DNA of 64,000 nt, taken from Chloroflexota bacterium (GTDB lineage Bacteria > Chloroflexota > Chloroflexia > Thermomicrobiales > JADLAZ01). The notes beneath the pieces were generated by a model. It had not been told where the DNA came from. It searched no databases and saw only the letters and a program-made list of their open reading frames with translations. The stretch spans positions 4,204 through 68,203 of the forward strand of contig JADLAZ010000060.1 of the NCBI GenBank assembly GCA_020849725.1, written 5' to 3'. This document shows positions 8,251-16,882 of the stretch, piece after piece. Positions within the stretch are counted from its first letter, which is position 1; each line of letters starts with the position of its first letter. Made by a program: the position numbers and the translations under genes.

Positions 8251-9234
8251 ATGTCAATCGCATCGCCGGTGCAGGTGGATATTGACCGCTTCAACACCGA
8301 GGGTTACGTCGTCATCGAGGATGTGCTGGACCCGGTCAGCGACCTGGACCCGGTCATGGCCGAGTACATGGACCTGCTGGAGCACCTGGTGGCGCAATGG
8401 CGGGCCGAGGGCACGCTGTCAACCGACTACGCCGACCTACCCTTCCCGCAGCGCTGGGGCCACGTCCTGCAAGAGGTCGGCGCGGCCGGCTACCAGCCGT
8501 TCGACATCTCGCTGCCCTTCAGCGGCGTGACCGCCGACACGCCGATTCACCTCGGGCCGGCGACCTTCCGGTTGCTGGCCAACCCGCGCCTGCTCGACGC
8601 CGTCGAGCAGATCGTCGGTTCGGAGATTCTGTCGAACCCGATCCAGCACGTCCGCATCAAGCCGCCGGAGCGGCTGCTGCCGGAGTCGCTCAAGCGGTCG
8701 TTGGCCGGTGGCACCGGCTGGCATCAGGACCAGGGTGTAGCCCTGCCGGAGATCGACGAGACGGAGATGCTGACGGTCTGGCTTCCGGTGACCGACGCGA
8801 CGATCGAGAACGGCTGCCTGTGCGTCGTGCCGCGCAGCCACCAGCAGGGGTTGGTGACGCATTGTCCCGGCGATGGCGTGCGTCAGATCGGCCTGGAGAT
8901 CCCGGAGGAGATTCGCGGCACCAACTTCATGCCGATTCCGATGCGGCGCGGCAGCGCGCTGTTCATCCACCGCCAGGTGATGCATGCCGCACTGACCAAC
9001 GTCAGCGACGGCATCCGCTGGAGCTTTGACCTGCGCTACCAGCCGATCGGCCAGCCAACTGGGCGACCGTGGTTCCCGGCCTGGGTCGCCCGCAGCCGCG
9101 CCAACCCAACGAGCGAGGTTCACGACCCGGCCGTCTGGCGCGACCTGTGGCTAGCGGCGCGGTCCAACCTGACCGCCAATCCACCGCAGGGCAAGTTCAA
9201 TCGCTGGGAGGGTGACGAACCCATCTGCGCCTGA
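8251..9234 (+). CDS. PhyH-family Fe(II)/2-oxoglutarate dioxygenase
   Basis: Protein of 327 residues of the phytanoyl-CoA dioxygenase (PhyH) family, which hydroxylates small molecules using Fe(II), O2 and 2-oxoglutarate. The iron triad is visible: His158-Gln-Asp160 in GWHQDQG and the distal His245 in IHRQVMHAAL; Arg256 or Arg262 in the IRWSFDLRYQP stretch would bind 2-oxoglutarate. PRSHQQG near 195-200 is also typical. The ATG at 8251 follows GGAGGGTGAC; the open frame begins 48 bases earlier but lacks a binding site. The substrate is unknown. It is monocistronic by spacing. Confidence 0.92.
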   Translation: MSIASPVQVDIDRFNTEGYVVIEDVLDPVSDLDPVMAEYMDLLEHLVAQWRAEGTLSTDYADLPFPQRWGHVLQEVGAAGYQPFDISLPFSGVTADTPIHLGPATFRLLANPRLLDAVEQIVGSEILSNPIQHVRIKPPERLLPESLKRSLAGGTGWHQDQGVALPEIDETEMLTVWLPVTDATIENGCLCVVPRSHQQGLVTHCPGDGVRQIGLEIPEEIRGTNFMPIPMRRGSALFIHRQVMHAALTNVSDGIRWSFDLRYQPIGQPTGRPWFPAWVARSRANPTSEVHDPAVWRDLWLAARSNLTANPPQGKFNRWEGDEPICA

Positions 9235-9430
9235 CACCATTCCGATCCCGCGAGCCATGCTGACAAAACGGCGGCGCGGATGACTGAGTGACTATGGCCT
9301 AGCCGCGTCGCCGCAGCACAGGCATCTGGTGTGTCCTATCGCTCCTTGATAAACTGACCACGGCTCGCGCACAGTGACCAGCCAATCAGCAATGCCATCG
9401 GCGCGCGCCACACCCGCGCAGGCGTAAATC

Positions 9431-9450
9431 TGACTAACTTGATTTAGTTA
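9431..9450. promoter_or_regulatory. AT-rich imperfect palindrome upstream of livJ (possible operator)
   Basis: TGACTAA and TTAGTTA arms (one mismatch) flank a short centre in an otherwise G+C-rich gap, about 80 bases before livJ. The 9235-9529 gap holds no gene that I can see, so this is the natural place for the liv promoter and a regulator site. The regulator is unknown. Confidence 0.35.
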
Positions 9451-9529
9451 CACTGGAATGGTAGACTGGGCCGGCAGCGCGGCGCGCGTTGCCCCATGTG
9501 AGCCGGGATCGGCTCAGGGAGGTTCGCTG

Positions 9530-10828
9530 ATGGCGCTTCTGCGATCGCTGCGACTGCTCAGCGTCGGTACCTTGCTCATGTTCGTGCTAGCCGCGTGCGC
9601 CCAGGCGCCAACGCCGACCGTCAAGCCGGTCGAGCCGGCCAAGCCGGCAGCCACCACTGCACCGGCTGCTGCTCCGACCACGGCTGCCCCCGTCGCCACC
9701 ACGGCGCCGGCCGCGAAGCCGGCGGCAACGACCGCGCCAGCAGCAGCCCCAGCCGCCGGCAAGGAGATCGTCATCGGCCTATTCGGCCCGATGAGTGGCA
9801 ATAGCGCTCAGTACGGCAAGAACTTCAGCCAGGCGGTCAGCCTCGCCACCGACGATCTCAACAAGGCCGGCGGCATTGGTGGCCGGCCGGTCAAGATCGT
9901 CGAAGCCGACGACCGCAACGACAACAAGGAGGCCGCCAACATCGGCGAGCGTTTCGCCTCCGATGCCAATATGCTGGCCGTCATCGGCGGCTTCTCCAGC
10001 GCCGCCAGCCTCAGCGCCGCGCCGATCTTCCAGAAGGCTGGCATCCCTCAGCTCTGCCCGACCTGCTCGCACCCGCAGTTCACCCGCGAGGGCGGCAAGG
10101 ACGACGGCAAGCCAATGGACTTCGTCTTCTCGCTGTCGAACCCGCAGGCGCTCGAAGGCCCGTTCAACGCGAAGTTCACCTTCAACACCCTCGGCAAGAA
10201 AAAGGTCGCTGTCCTGTGGCGCAAAGACGACTGGGGCGTAGCGGCCAAGGACCAGTATGAGAAGGCGTTCAAAGATCTGGGCGGCACCGTCGTCTTGTCC
10301 GAGGGGCTAGCGGACGACACCAAGGACTTCAAGCCGGTCCTGACCAAGATCAAGGACCTGAAGCCCGACGTCATCTACATCGCCCTCTTTTACACTGATG
10401 CCGCCGTCATGGCGCAGCAGGCCAAGCAACTCGGCATGGACATTCCGATCGTCTCCAGTGGCTCACTCTACAATATCCAATTCCTGACCCTGGCACAGGG
10501 TGCTGCCGATGGCATGTTGCTGCCAACGACATTCTTTCCTAGCGAAGGCAACAAGCTGGCGCTCGAGTTCGCGCGCAAGTACAAGGAGCGCTTCAACGTC
10601 GAGGCCGACAACTTCGCCGCGCACGCCTACGACTCGGCGCTGGTCATGTTCGATGCACTCAAGCGCAGCGATCTGACCCGCAAGAGCATCCGCGACGCGC
10701 TGGCGGCGACGAAGGGTTTCGTCGGCACGACCGGTGTCATTACGTTCGACGCCGACCGCCGCGTGGCCAAGGACTTCACCTGGATCCAGGTCAAGAACAA
10801 CGAGTTCGTCTACTTCAAGACCCCGTGA
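9530..10828 (+). CDS. livJ: branched-chain amino acid-type ABC transporter substrate-binding lipoprotein
   Basis: Extracytoplasmic solute receptor of 432 residues, Peripla_BP_6 (LivJ-like) family, that would deliver a branched-chain amino acid, amide or aromatic acid to the permease encoded next. The ATG at 9530 has AGGGAGG eight bases upstream. A signal peptide ends in the lipobox LAAC with Cys23, so it is lipid-anchored. Residues 24-80 are an Ala/Pro/Thr-rich linker with repeated TTAPAA units, then the binding fold starts at KEIVIGLFGPMSG. GDDRNDNKEAANIGERF and AHAYDSALVMFDAL fit the family. Substrate cannot be fixed from sequence. A strong hairpin follows the stop. Confidence 0.93.
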   Translation: MALLRSLRLLSVGTLLMFVLAACAQAPTPTVKPVEPAKPAATTAPAAAPTTAAPVATTAPAAKPAATTAPAAAPAAGKEIVIGLFGPMSGNSAQYGKNFSQAVSLATDDLNKAGGIGGRPVKIVEADDRNDNKEAANIGERFASDANMLAVIGGFSSAASLSAAPIFQKAGIPQLCPTCSHPQFTREGGKDDGKPMDFVFSLSNPQALEGPFNAKFTFNTLGKKKVAVLWRKDDWGVAAKDQYEKAFKDLGGTVVLSEGLADDTKDFKPVLTKIKDLKPDVIYIALFYTDAAVMAQQAKQLGMDIPIVSSGSLYNIQFLTLAQGAADGMLLPTTFFPSEGNKLALEFARKYKERFNVEADNFAAHAYDSALVMFDALKRSDLTRKSIRDALAATKGFVGTTGVITFDADRRVAKDFTWIQVKNNEFVYFKTP

Positions 10829-10852
10829 CGGTCCGATGGCTCGCCACGGCCT

Positions 10853-10889
10853 CCCCGGCGCGCGTGACCATCACGGTCAACCGCCGGGG
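10853..10889 (+). terminator. intergenic hairpin between livJ and livHM
   Basis: Outer arms CCCCGGCG (10853-10860) and CGCCGGGG (10882-10889) enclose a second pair, TGACC and GGTCA (10865-10869, 10875-10879), giving a near-continuous stem with a five-base loop. No T-run follows. In this position it probably protects the livJ message or partly terminates, so that the receptor is made in excess over the permease. Confidence 0.55.
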
Positions 10890-10921
10890 CGCCGGTTGGC
10901 GCTCCCGCTCCCGAGGCGCGC

Positions 10922-12760
10922 ATGCTGTGGATTGACCAGGTCATCAATGGTCTGGCCATCGGTAACATCTATGCCCTGATCGCCCTCGGCTTCACGCTGA
11001 TCTTCGGCGTCGCCAATCTGATCAACTTCGCCCACGGCTCGGTTTTCATGATCGGCGCCTATGTCGGCTGGGTGCTAGCGGTCTTCCTGGGCTGGCCGTT
11101 TCTGGCGCTGCTGCCGGTCGTCATGCTGGCGACGGGGCTGCTCGGCATCGTGATCGAGCGCTACGCGCTGCGCCCCCTGGCCAGCGCGCCGCCGATCGCC
11201 GGCTTGCTCAGCACAATTGCCATCGCGATCATCCTCGATCGCAGTGCGGAGCTGATCTTCCAGCCCGAGACCCAGCTTTTCCCGTCCCTGCTGCCTTATT
11301 TCACCATTCCACTCGGCGGCATCACGATCACCAGCCTGGACGTGATCGTCGCCGCTGTCGGCATCGCCTGCGCCACCACGCTGTACTTGTTCCTGCGCTT
11401 CCACCGGTTTGGCTGGGCCATCCGCGCCACCGCCCAGGACCGTGTCGCCGCCGCCCAGATGGGCGTCGACGTCAACCTGGTCAACACGGTGACCTTCGGC
11501 ATCGGCTCGGCGCTCGGCGGGGTCGCCGGCATCCTGATCGGCCAGTATTTCGCCAGCATCTCGCCGGCGATGGGCTTTCAGTTCGGCTTGAAGGGGTTCG
11601 CTGCCGCCATCGTCGGTGGTCTCGGCCACCTGCCCGGCGCCATCGTCGGCGGGTTGATCCTGGGGGTGGTGGAGGCGGTCGGCAGTCACACGTTCTCGAC
11701 CGACTATCGCAACCTGTTCTCGTTCCTGCTGCTGATCATCGTGCTGCTAGTGCGCCCGGGCGGGCTGTTCGGGCGGGCGACCGTGTTTCAGGGCAGCACC
11801 GCCACCGCGGCCTTCTTCTCGACCAGTGCGCCGGTGCGCCTGCCGCGCTGGCTGGTGGCGGCGGTGCTGGCCGGCGCGGTGCTGCTGCCGCTGGCGGTGT
11901 CCAACACCTACATCCTGCGCGTGCTGGCGACGGGCTTCATTTTCGCCATCCTGGCGGTCAGCCTGAACCTGGTCGCCGGCTTCGCTGGCCAGATCTCACT
12001 CGGCCACGCCGCCTTCTACGGCATCGGCGCCTACGCCGTCGCGCTGCTGATGGTCAATCAAGACCTGCCATTCTGGGTGGCCCTTCCAGCCGCCGCCGTC
12101 ATCACCGTCGCCATCGGTATCGCCCTGGCCGCGCCTGCGCTCAGTCTGTCAGGCCACTATGTCGCCATCGCCACACTCAGCCTGGGCGAGATCGTCAACC
12201 TGCTCATCCTCAACCTGGAGCTGACGCGTGGCCCGCTGGGCGTGCGTGGCATCCCCGGTGTCGAGGTGTTTGGTTACACGCTGCAGGGGCCACGCGACTA
12301 CTATTGGCTGTCGCTGGCGGCGCTCACGCTGACGACCGTCGTCGCTGTGGCGCTGGCGCGCTCCCACCTCGGCCGCAGCTTCCGCGCAATTCGCGAGGAC
12401 GAGGTCGCCGCCGCCGCCTACGGTGTGCGCCCAGCCCACTACAAGAACCTGGCGTTCGGCATTGCCGCCGTGCTGGCAGCAGTTGCTGGCGGGCTGTTCG
12501 CGACGCTGACAACCAGTATCTTCCCCAGCAGTTTTGTCACCGCCGAGTCGATCCTGGTGCTGACGATGGTCGTTCTGGGCGGCATGGGCAACATAGCCGG
12601 CAGTATCATCGGCGCGCTGGTGCTGATCATCCTGCCCGAGGCGCTGCGCGACGTCAGCCTGCTGGGCCGGTCGCTGGCTGACTTCCGCCTCCTGTTTTAC
12701 GGTATTCTGCTGTTGCTGCTGATCCGCTTCCGGCCCCAGGGCTTGCTGGGCAGCAGCTAA
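10922..12760 (+). CDS. fused LivH-LivM branched-chain amino acid ABC permease
   Basis: Single 612-residue membrane protein joining both permease subunits of a LivHM-type transporter. Residues 1 to about 285 are LivH-like (GLAIGNIYALIALGFTLIFG, NFAHGSVFMIGAY, AIVGGLGHLPGAIVGG); after a linker near 290-305 the LivM-like half follows (SLNLVAGFAGQISLGHAAFYGIGAYA, GPLGVRGIPG, VLTMVVLGGMGNIAGSIIGA). About 15-17 hydrophobic segments are visible. In most bacteria these are two genes, so the fusion replaces a heterodimer. The ATG at 10922 begins the first helix region. The ATPase genes livG and livF follow directly. Confidence 0.93.
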   Translation: MLWIDQVINGLAIGNIYALIALGFTLIFGVANLINFAHGSVFMIGAYVGWVLAVFLGWPFLALLPVVMLATGLLGIVIERYALRPLASAPPIAGLLSTIAIAIILDRSAELIFQPETQLFPSLLPYFTIPLGGITITSLDVIVAAVGIACATTLYLFLRFHRFGWAIRATAQDRVAAAQMGVDVNLVNTVTFGIGSALGGVAGILIGQYFASISPAMGFQFGLKGFAAAIVGGLGHLPGAIVGGLILGVVEAVGSHTFSTDYRNLFSFLLLIIVLLVRPGGLFGRATVFQGSTATAAFFSTSAPVRLPRWLVAAVLAGAVLLPLAVSNTYILRVLATGFIFAILAVSLNLVAGFAGQISLGHAAFYGIGAYAVALLMVNQDLPFWVALPAAAVITVAIGIALAAPALSLSGHYVAIATLSLGEIVNLLILNLELTRGPLGVRGIPGVEVFGYTLQGPRDYYWLSLAALTLTTVVAVALARSHLGRSFRAIREDEVAAAAYGVRPAHYKNLAFGIAAVLAAVAGGLFATLTTSIFPSSFVTAESILVLTMVVLGGMGNIAGSIIGALVLIILPEALRDVSLLGRSLADFRLLFYGILLLLLIRFRPQGLLGSS

Positions 12761-12816
12761 TCTCCTTACTCGCCGGCCAGTCGCCCGGGTCGGCTCGCCG
12801 CTCTGGAGCCAGACCG

Positions 12817-13743
12817 ATGGCGACTCCACCGCGCGCCGAAACCACGACCACTATCGCCACTCCCCGCCTGGAGGTGCGCCAACTCGCGCGACACTTCGGC
12901 GGTGTGCGCGCGGTCGACGGGCTGGATCTTGTCGTCTGGCCGGGTGAGATCGTCTCCGTTATCGGTCCGAACGGCGCGGGCAAGACGACGCTCTTTAACT
13001 TGATCACCGGGCTGGAGCGGCCGAATGCCGGCTCGGTGGCTCTCGACGGTCGCGACGTGACCGGTCTGTCGCCAGATCGCATCGCCCAGGCCGGCATTGC
13101 CCGCAGCTTCCAGCAGACGCGCGTCTTCGCCAACATGTCCGTCCTCGACAACGCCCTCATTGGAGGCCAGACCCGCCTGCGCCAGGTGCGCGGCGCCAGC
13201 CTGGTGCCAGCCGAGCGACGGACGATCCCGGGCCTCAACGTGCTGGCGCTGGTGGCGGAGACGGTGCTGGCGCTGGTTCGGCCGCGCGGCGTGCGCGCTG
13301 AGGAGGCCGCCCTGCGGGAGGAGGCGATGGCAACCCTGGCGATCTTCGGCCAGCGCCTCACCCCCCGGCGCAACGACCGCGCCTTCAGCCTCTCCTATGC
13401 CAATCGCCGCCGCACCGAGATGGCGCGCGCGCTAATGCTCAAGCCGGAGTTGCTGCTGCTGGATGAGCCGACCGCCGGCATGAACCCGGCCGAGACGAAC
13501 GAAGTCATGAACTTGATCCTGCAGTTTCGCGACATGGGCAGCACCATCCTGCTGATCGAGCACAAGCTCGATCTGGTGATGCGCGTCTCCGATCGTGTGG
13601 CGGTCATGGACTACGGCAAGAAGATCGCTGAGGGCACGCCGCTGGAGGTTCGGCACGACGAGGCGGTAATTGAGGCCTACCTTGGCCGGCGGACCACCCA
13701 GACCCAGACGCCGACCTCGGCGACCGAGGTGGCCGATGGCTGA
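12817..13743 (+). CDS. livG: branched-chain amino acid ABC transporter ATP-binding protein LivG
   Basis: ABC ATPase of 308 residues that powers the LivHM permease with LivF. Walker A GPNGAGKT is near residue 50, the Q-loop is RSFQQTRVF, Walker B is LLLLDEPTAGMNP, and the switch His is in LLIEHKLD. The ABC signature is unusual, LSYANRRRTEMAR, where most LivG proteins have LSYGQQRRLEIAR. A Thr-rich tail follows residue 295. The stop overlaps the livF start by eight bases, so the two are co-translated. Confidence 0.95.
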   Translation: MATPPRAETTTTIATPRLEVRQLARHFGGVRAVDGLDLVVWPGEIVSVIGPNGAGKTTLFNLITGLERPNAGSVALDGRDVTGLSPDRIAQAGIARSFQQTRVFANMSVLDNALIGGQTRLRQVRGASLVPAERRTIPGLNVLALVAETVLALVRPRGVRAEEAALREEAMATLAIFGQRLTPRRNDRAFSLSYANRRRTEMARALMLKPELLLLDEPTAGMNPAETNEVMNLILQFRDMGSTILLIEHKLDLVMRVSDRVAVMDYGKKIAEGTPLEVRHDEAVIEAYLGRRTTQTQTPTSATEVADG

Positions 13744-14506
13744 TGCGCCGCCGCTGCTCCAACTCGACGCCGTCGACGTCTTCTACGGCTCGATCCAGGC
13801 GCTGTTCGGCCTGTCCGTGGACGTGCGAGAGGGGGAAATGGTCTGCTTGCTGGGCGGCAATGCCTCCGGCAAGAGTACGACCATGAAGACCATCCTGGGC
13901 CTGGTCAAGCCCCGCACCGGCCAGGTGCGCTTTCAGGGCCAGGCCATCGACGGCCTGTCCACGCCGGCGCGCATCCGACGCGGCATCGGCTCGGTGCCGG
14001 AGGCGCGCCGCATCTTCCCAGAGATGACGGTACGCGAGAATCTACTGATGGGCGCGTACGTGCGCACCGACCGAGCAGCCGTGCGCCAGGACGTCGAGCG
14101 GGTGCTGACGATCGTCCCCCGGCTGCGGGAGCGGCTCGGCCAGCTCGGCGGCACGCTATCTGGCGGCGAGCAGCAGATGCTGGCGATGGCGCGGGCGCTG
14201 ATGCTGCGGCCAACGCTGATCTGCATGGACGAGCCGACGATGGGCTTGTCGCCGCTGTTCGTCGACCGCGTGCTCGAGTTGATCGCCACCATCAATCGCC
14301 AGGGCGTGACGATTTTCATGGTCGAGCAGAACGCCAACCTGGCGCTGCAGATCGCCGACCGCGGCTACGTCTTGCAGAACGGGCGGATCGTCATGGCCGG
14401 CAGCGCGGCCGAGTTGCTGGCCGACCCGGAAATCCGCACCGCCTACCTGGGTGAAGCCGGCGCCTCGCCCGATGATGCCCAGCAGCGCGGCGCCACCGGC
14501 CGCTAG
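13736..14506 (+). CDS. livF: branched-chain amino acid ABC transporter ATP-binding protein LivF
   Basis: ABC ATPase of 256 residues, partner of LivG. The Walker A is slightly unusual, GGNASGKST instead of GANGAGKST, and sits near residue 40; the signature LSGGEQQMLAMARAL, Walker B LICMDEPTMGL and switch motif VEQNANLAL are normal. The ATG at 13736 lies inside the end of livG and overlaps it by eight bases, whereas the open frame reaching back to 13670 is only livG read out of frame. It is the last gene of the transporter unit. Confidence 0.95.
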   Translation: MADAPPLLQLDAVDVFYGSIQALFGLSVDVREGEMVCLLGGNASGKSTTMKTILGLVKPRTGQVRFQGQAIDGLSTPARIRRGIGSVPEARRIFPEMTVRENLLMGAYVRTDRAAVRQDVERVLTIVPRLRERLGQLGGTLSGGEQQMLAMARALMLRPTLICMDEPTMGLSPLFVDRVLELIATINRQGVTIFMVEQNANLALQIADRGYVLQNGRIVMAGSAAELLADPEIRTAYLGEAGASPDDAQQRGATGR

Positions 14507-14542
14507 CCGACCGCCGCCTGGTGAAGGTGAGAATGCGGGCGC

Positions 14543-15388
14543 ATGGACCTGATCGGGCGTCTGGTGATTGGCCTGGTAGCGAGCGGCGGCGTCGCCGTCC
14601 TGGCCTGGCGGCGGCATTGGCTCAGCGCCAGCGGCGCCGCCGGCGCGGTCGGTGTCGGAACGCTTGTCGTCGTCGGCGGCGGCCTGACCTGGGGCATCCT
14701 GCTGCTTGTCTTCTTCATGCTGTCCAGCCTCCTGTCGCGGCAGCGTCGCGACCGCGCGCCGGCTATCGCGCCAGCGAAGGGCGCTACCCGCGACCTCGGA
14801 CAGGTGCTGGCCAACGGTGGCGTGGTCGCCCTGCTGGCTGCACTGGCGATTGCCTGGCCGGCATCATGGATGGCCGTGGCCGCACTCGGTGCGCTCGCGG
14901 CCGTGACCGCCGATACCTGGGCCAGCGAGATCGGCGCCCACAGCACCACACCGCCGCGACTGGTGACGACCGGGCGCATCGTGCCGGCAGGCAGCAACGG
15001 CGGTGTCACCCCGCTCGGCCTGCTGGCCAGTGTCGCTGGCGGCCTGACGATCGGCGTCGTCGGCTGGGCGCTCGCGCCGGTTGCGGCGGCCCTCGGCGGC
15101 GTGACCACGCCGGCGGCCACCGTGCCCTGGCTGCCACTGGTCGGCGCGGTGGCCGGCGTCGGCGGCAGTCTGGTCGACAGCATCCTCGGTGCGACGGTGC
15201 AGGGCGTGCGCTGGTGCCCAGCCTGCGCGCTGGAGAGCGAGGCATCGGTCCATCGCTGCGGCGCGCGAACCGCCCCGCTGCGGGGCTGGCGCTGGCTCGA
15301 CAACGACCACGTCAACCTGGTCGCCGCGCTCACCGGCAGTGTGCTGGCCGTCAGTCTCGGCCTGCTCCTGACGGGGCGCGGCAGCTAG
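14543..15388 (+). CDS. DUF92 family integral membrane protein
   Basis: Polytopic protein of 281 residues with six or seven hydrophobic segments. The family signature is clear: RDLGQVLANGGVVALLA near 83-100, TADTWASEIG near 122-131, PRLVTTGRIVPAGSNGGVTPLGLLAS near 138-163, and the C-terminal LDNDHVNL. DUF92 includes TMEM19 and the plant phytyl-phosphate kinase VTE6, so an isoprenoid-phosphate kinase role is possible but not shown. A CPAC pair lies in the loop near 225-228. The gene starts 36 bases after livF and may be read from the same message. Confidence 0.88.
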   Translation: MDLIGRLVIGLVASGGVAVLAWRRHWLSASGAAGAVGVGTLVVVGGGLTWGILLLVFFMLSSLLSRQRRDRAPAIAPAKGATRDLGQVLANGGVVALLAALAIAWPASWMAVAALGALAAVTADTWASEIGAHSTTPPRLVTTGRIVPAGSNGGVTPLGLLASVAGGLTIGVVGWALAPVAAALGGVTTPAATVPWLPLVGAVAGVGGSLVDSILGATVQGVRWCPACALESEASVHRCGARTAPLRGWRWLDNDHVNLVAALTGSVLAVSLGLLLTGRGS

Positions 15389-15402
15389 CCGGCCAGGCCC
15401 GC

Positions 15403-16302
15403 CTACAGGCGCACCTCGGGCACCAACCGCTGCTCAGTCTCAGCCTCGACGCGCGCGACAACCTCGATGTACTGGCCCAACCCCGACGCCACCAGCTTGC
15501 CGCGCAGCAACTCGTCGACCTGGAAGACGCCAGCTGAGTTGTTCATGCGAATCTCGATGAGGACCGGCTTGGCCTCGCCGCGCCCTATGCGCACCTGCTC
15601 AATGGCCGCCGCCGACAGCGAGTGGATGTTGACCTGGCCCGCCTCAAATGGGATGCGCGACCGGCCTTTGGTCATGTCCAGCGCGTCGGCGACCTTGACG
15701 ATGCCGGCCTCGACGGTCAGTGGCCGGCCACCCTTGCGGTGACTGATGATCGCGTGCAGCGTCTCGGCCAGCATGATCGTCTGCTGCTCGGCCGGGTACA
15801 GGCCAGCCAGCAGGGCCTTGATCTTTGGCGGCGCGAGGATGAGGCTAAAATGCTCGTGTTCGTCGCGGTGAATGGCGATGCCGATGTCGTGCAGCAGCGC
15901 CGCCAAAACGACCACGATCTCGGCATCAAGCGCCGTCAGGCCGTAGTCGCGCACGATGCTGGGCTGGACGCCGCGGGCGAACAGCAACCGCGCCAGCTTG
16001 AGCGCGATATTCGACACGACCTGAATGTGGACCCGGCCATGGTCGCTCATGCCCGAGCGATCGACGGCGTTGATGTTGGCGCAGCGCCACAGCGTCAAGA
16101 GTTCGACGTCGGCGTTCACCCGGCCAATGATCTGCCCGAGGCGCTCGTTTTGGCGCACCGGCAGACGGATCAGCTCGCGCGCTGGCGCTGGCGCGGCCGG
16201 GTCGGCCGCCACGACTTCCAGGGCGGCATCGGGCGCTGCGCTCGTCTCCTCCAACCGCACCGACGGCGGCCTGTCCGCGCGCGCCGGCGGCCCCTCCTGC
16301 AC
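15403..16302 (-). CDS. HD-domain phosphohydrolase-like protein
   Basis: Protein of 299 residues with an HD metal-binding domain. The residues expected to bind metal are His88/His92 in SDHGRVHIQVVSN, His138-Asp139 in ALLHDIGIAIHRD with His145 following, and the later KVADALDMTKGR. The C-terminal 90 residues form a separate beta-rich region. HD proteins of this kind hydrolyse nucleotides or phosphate esters; substrate unknown. I chose the GTG at 16302 because GGGGAGGG is just upstream; longer readings run into the divergent gene's region and look like shadow. The first 45 residues are Ala/Pro-rich. Confidence 0.85.
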   Translation of the reverse strand: MQEGPPARADRPPSVRLEETSAAPDAALEVVAADPAAPAPARELIRLPVRQNERLGQIIGRVNADVELLTLWRCANINAVDRSGMSDHGRVHIQVVSNIALKLARLLFARGVQPSIVRDYGLTALDAEIVVVLAALLHDIGIAIHRDEHEHFSLILAPPKIKALLAGLYPAEQQTIMLAETLHAIISHRKGGRPLTVEAGIVKVADALDMTKGRSRIPFEAGQVNIHSLSAAAIEQVRIGRGEAKPVLIEIRMNNSAGVFQVDELLRGKLVASGLGQYIEVVARVEAETEQRLVPEVRL

Positions 16303-16336
16303 AGTCCCTCCCCAGCGCGCTGCCGCGCCTGCGCCG

Positions 16337-16359
16337 AGTATAGCACGGCGTCGTATACT
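16337..16359. promoter_or_regulatory. divergent -10 elements between the HD and zincin genes
   Basis: Minus strand TATACT (16342 to 16337) and plus strand TATACT (16354-16359) sit back to back in the 112-base gap between the two divergent genes. No convincing -35 boxes accompany them. They would start the HD message and the zincin message. Confidence 0.45.
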
Positions 16360-16414
16360 GCCCGGCGGCGCCGCTCCACCACTGGACCGCGCCGGCCATG
16401 CGTGGAGGGACGTC

Positions 16415-16783
16415 ATGCGTCGCCGCCGGTTTGAGGCCCTGGTGCGCGAAGCACTCGACTCGCTGCCGTCAGACTTGCAGGCCATGCTCGACAATATCGA
16501 CATCGTTGTCGAGGACTGGCCGACCGACGACGAGCTGACGCGGGCAGGCGTCGGGCCGGACCAGACGCTGTTCGGTCTGTACACCGGCATTCCGCTCACC
16601 CAGCGCACCAGCGGCTACAACATGGTGCTACCAGACAAGATCATCATCTACCAGGGGCCGCTGGAAGACTGGCACCACAGCTATGACGATCTCGTCGCCC
16701 AGGTCCGCGTGACCGTCATTCATGAGGTCGCCCACCATTTTGGCATCTCCGACGCCCGTCTGACAGAGCTGGGTTGGGGCTGA
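16415..16783 (+). CDS. small zincin-like metallopeptidase family protein
   Basis: Protein of 122 residues of the short bacterial metallopeptidase family (zincin_1 type). The active-site helix reads VIHEVAHHFGISDARL, with His103, Glu104 and His107 forming HEXXH and Asp113 in the position of the third ligand. Upstream is the usual YQGPLE and DDLVAQVRVT. The ATG at 16415 has GGAGG seven bases before it. Substrate and role are unknown for this family. Length and motif order match it completely. Confidence 0.88.
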   Translation: MRRRRFEALVREALDSLPSDLQAMLDNIDIVVEDWPTDDELTRAGVGPDQTLFGLYTGIPLTQRTSGYNMVLPDKIIIYQGPLEDWHHSYDDLVAQVRVTVIHEVAHHFGISDARLTELGWG

Positions 16784-16882
16784 TAGTTGCCGCCGGGTCG
16801 GGTGTCTTCTCCCGCCGGTGTGAGCGTCCAATCATGGGCCAAAAGTGGCGAAGATCGGCACGATTCGGTACACTAACTGGCA

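Noticed and set aside
9265..9320. Weak inverted repeat CGGCGGCGCGG / CCGCGTCGCCG after the PhyH gene
   Set aside because: One mismatch and a loop of more than 20 bases in G+C-rich sequence; likely chance.
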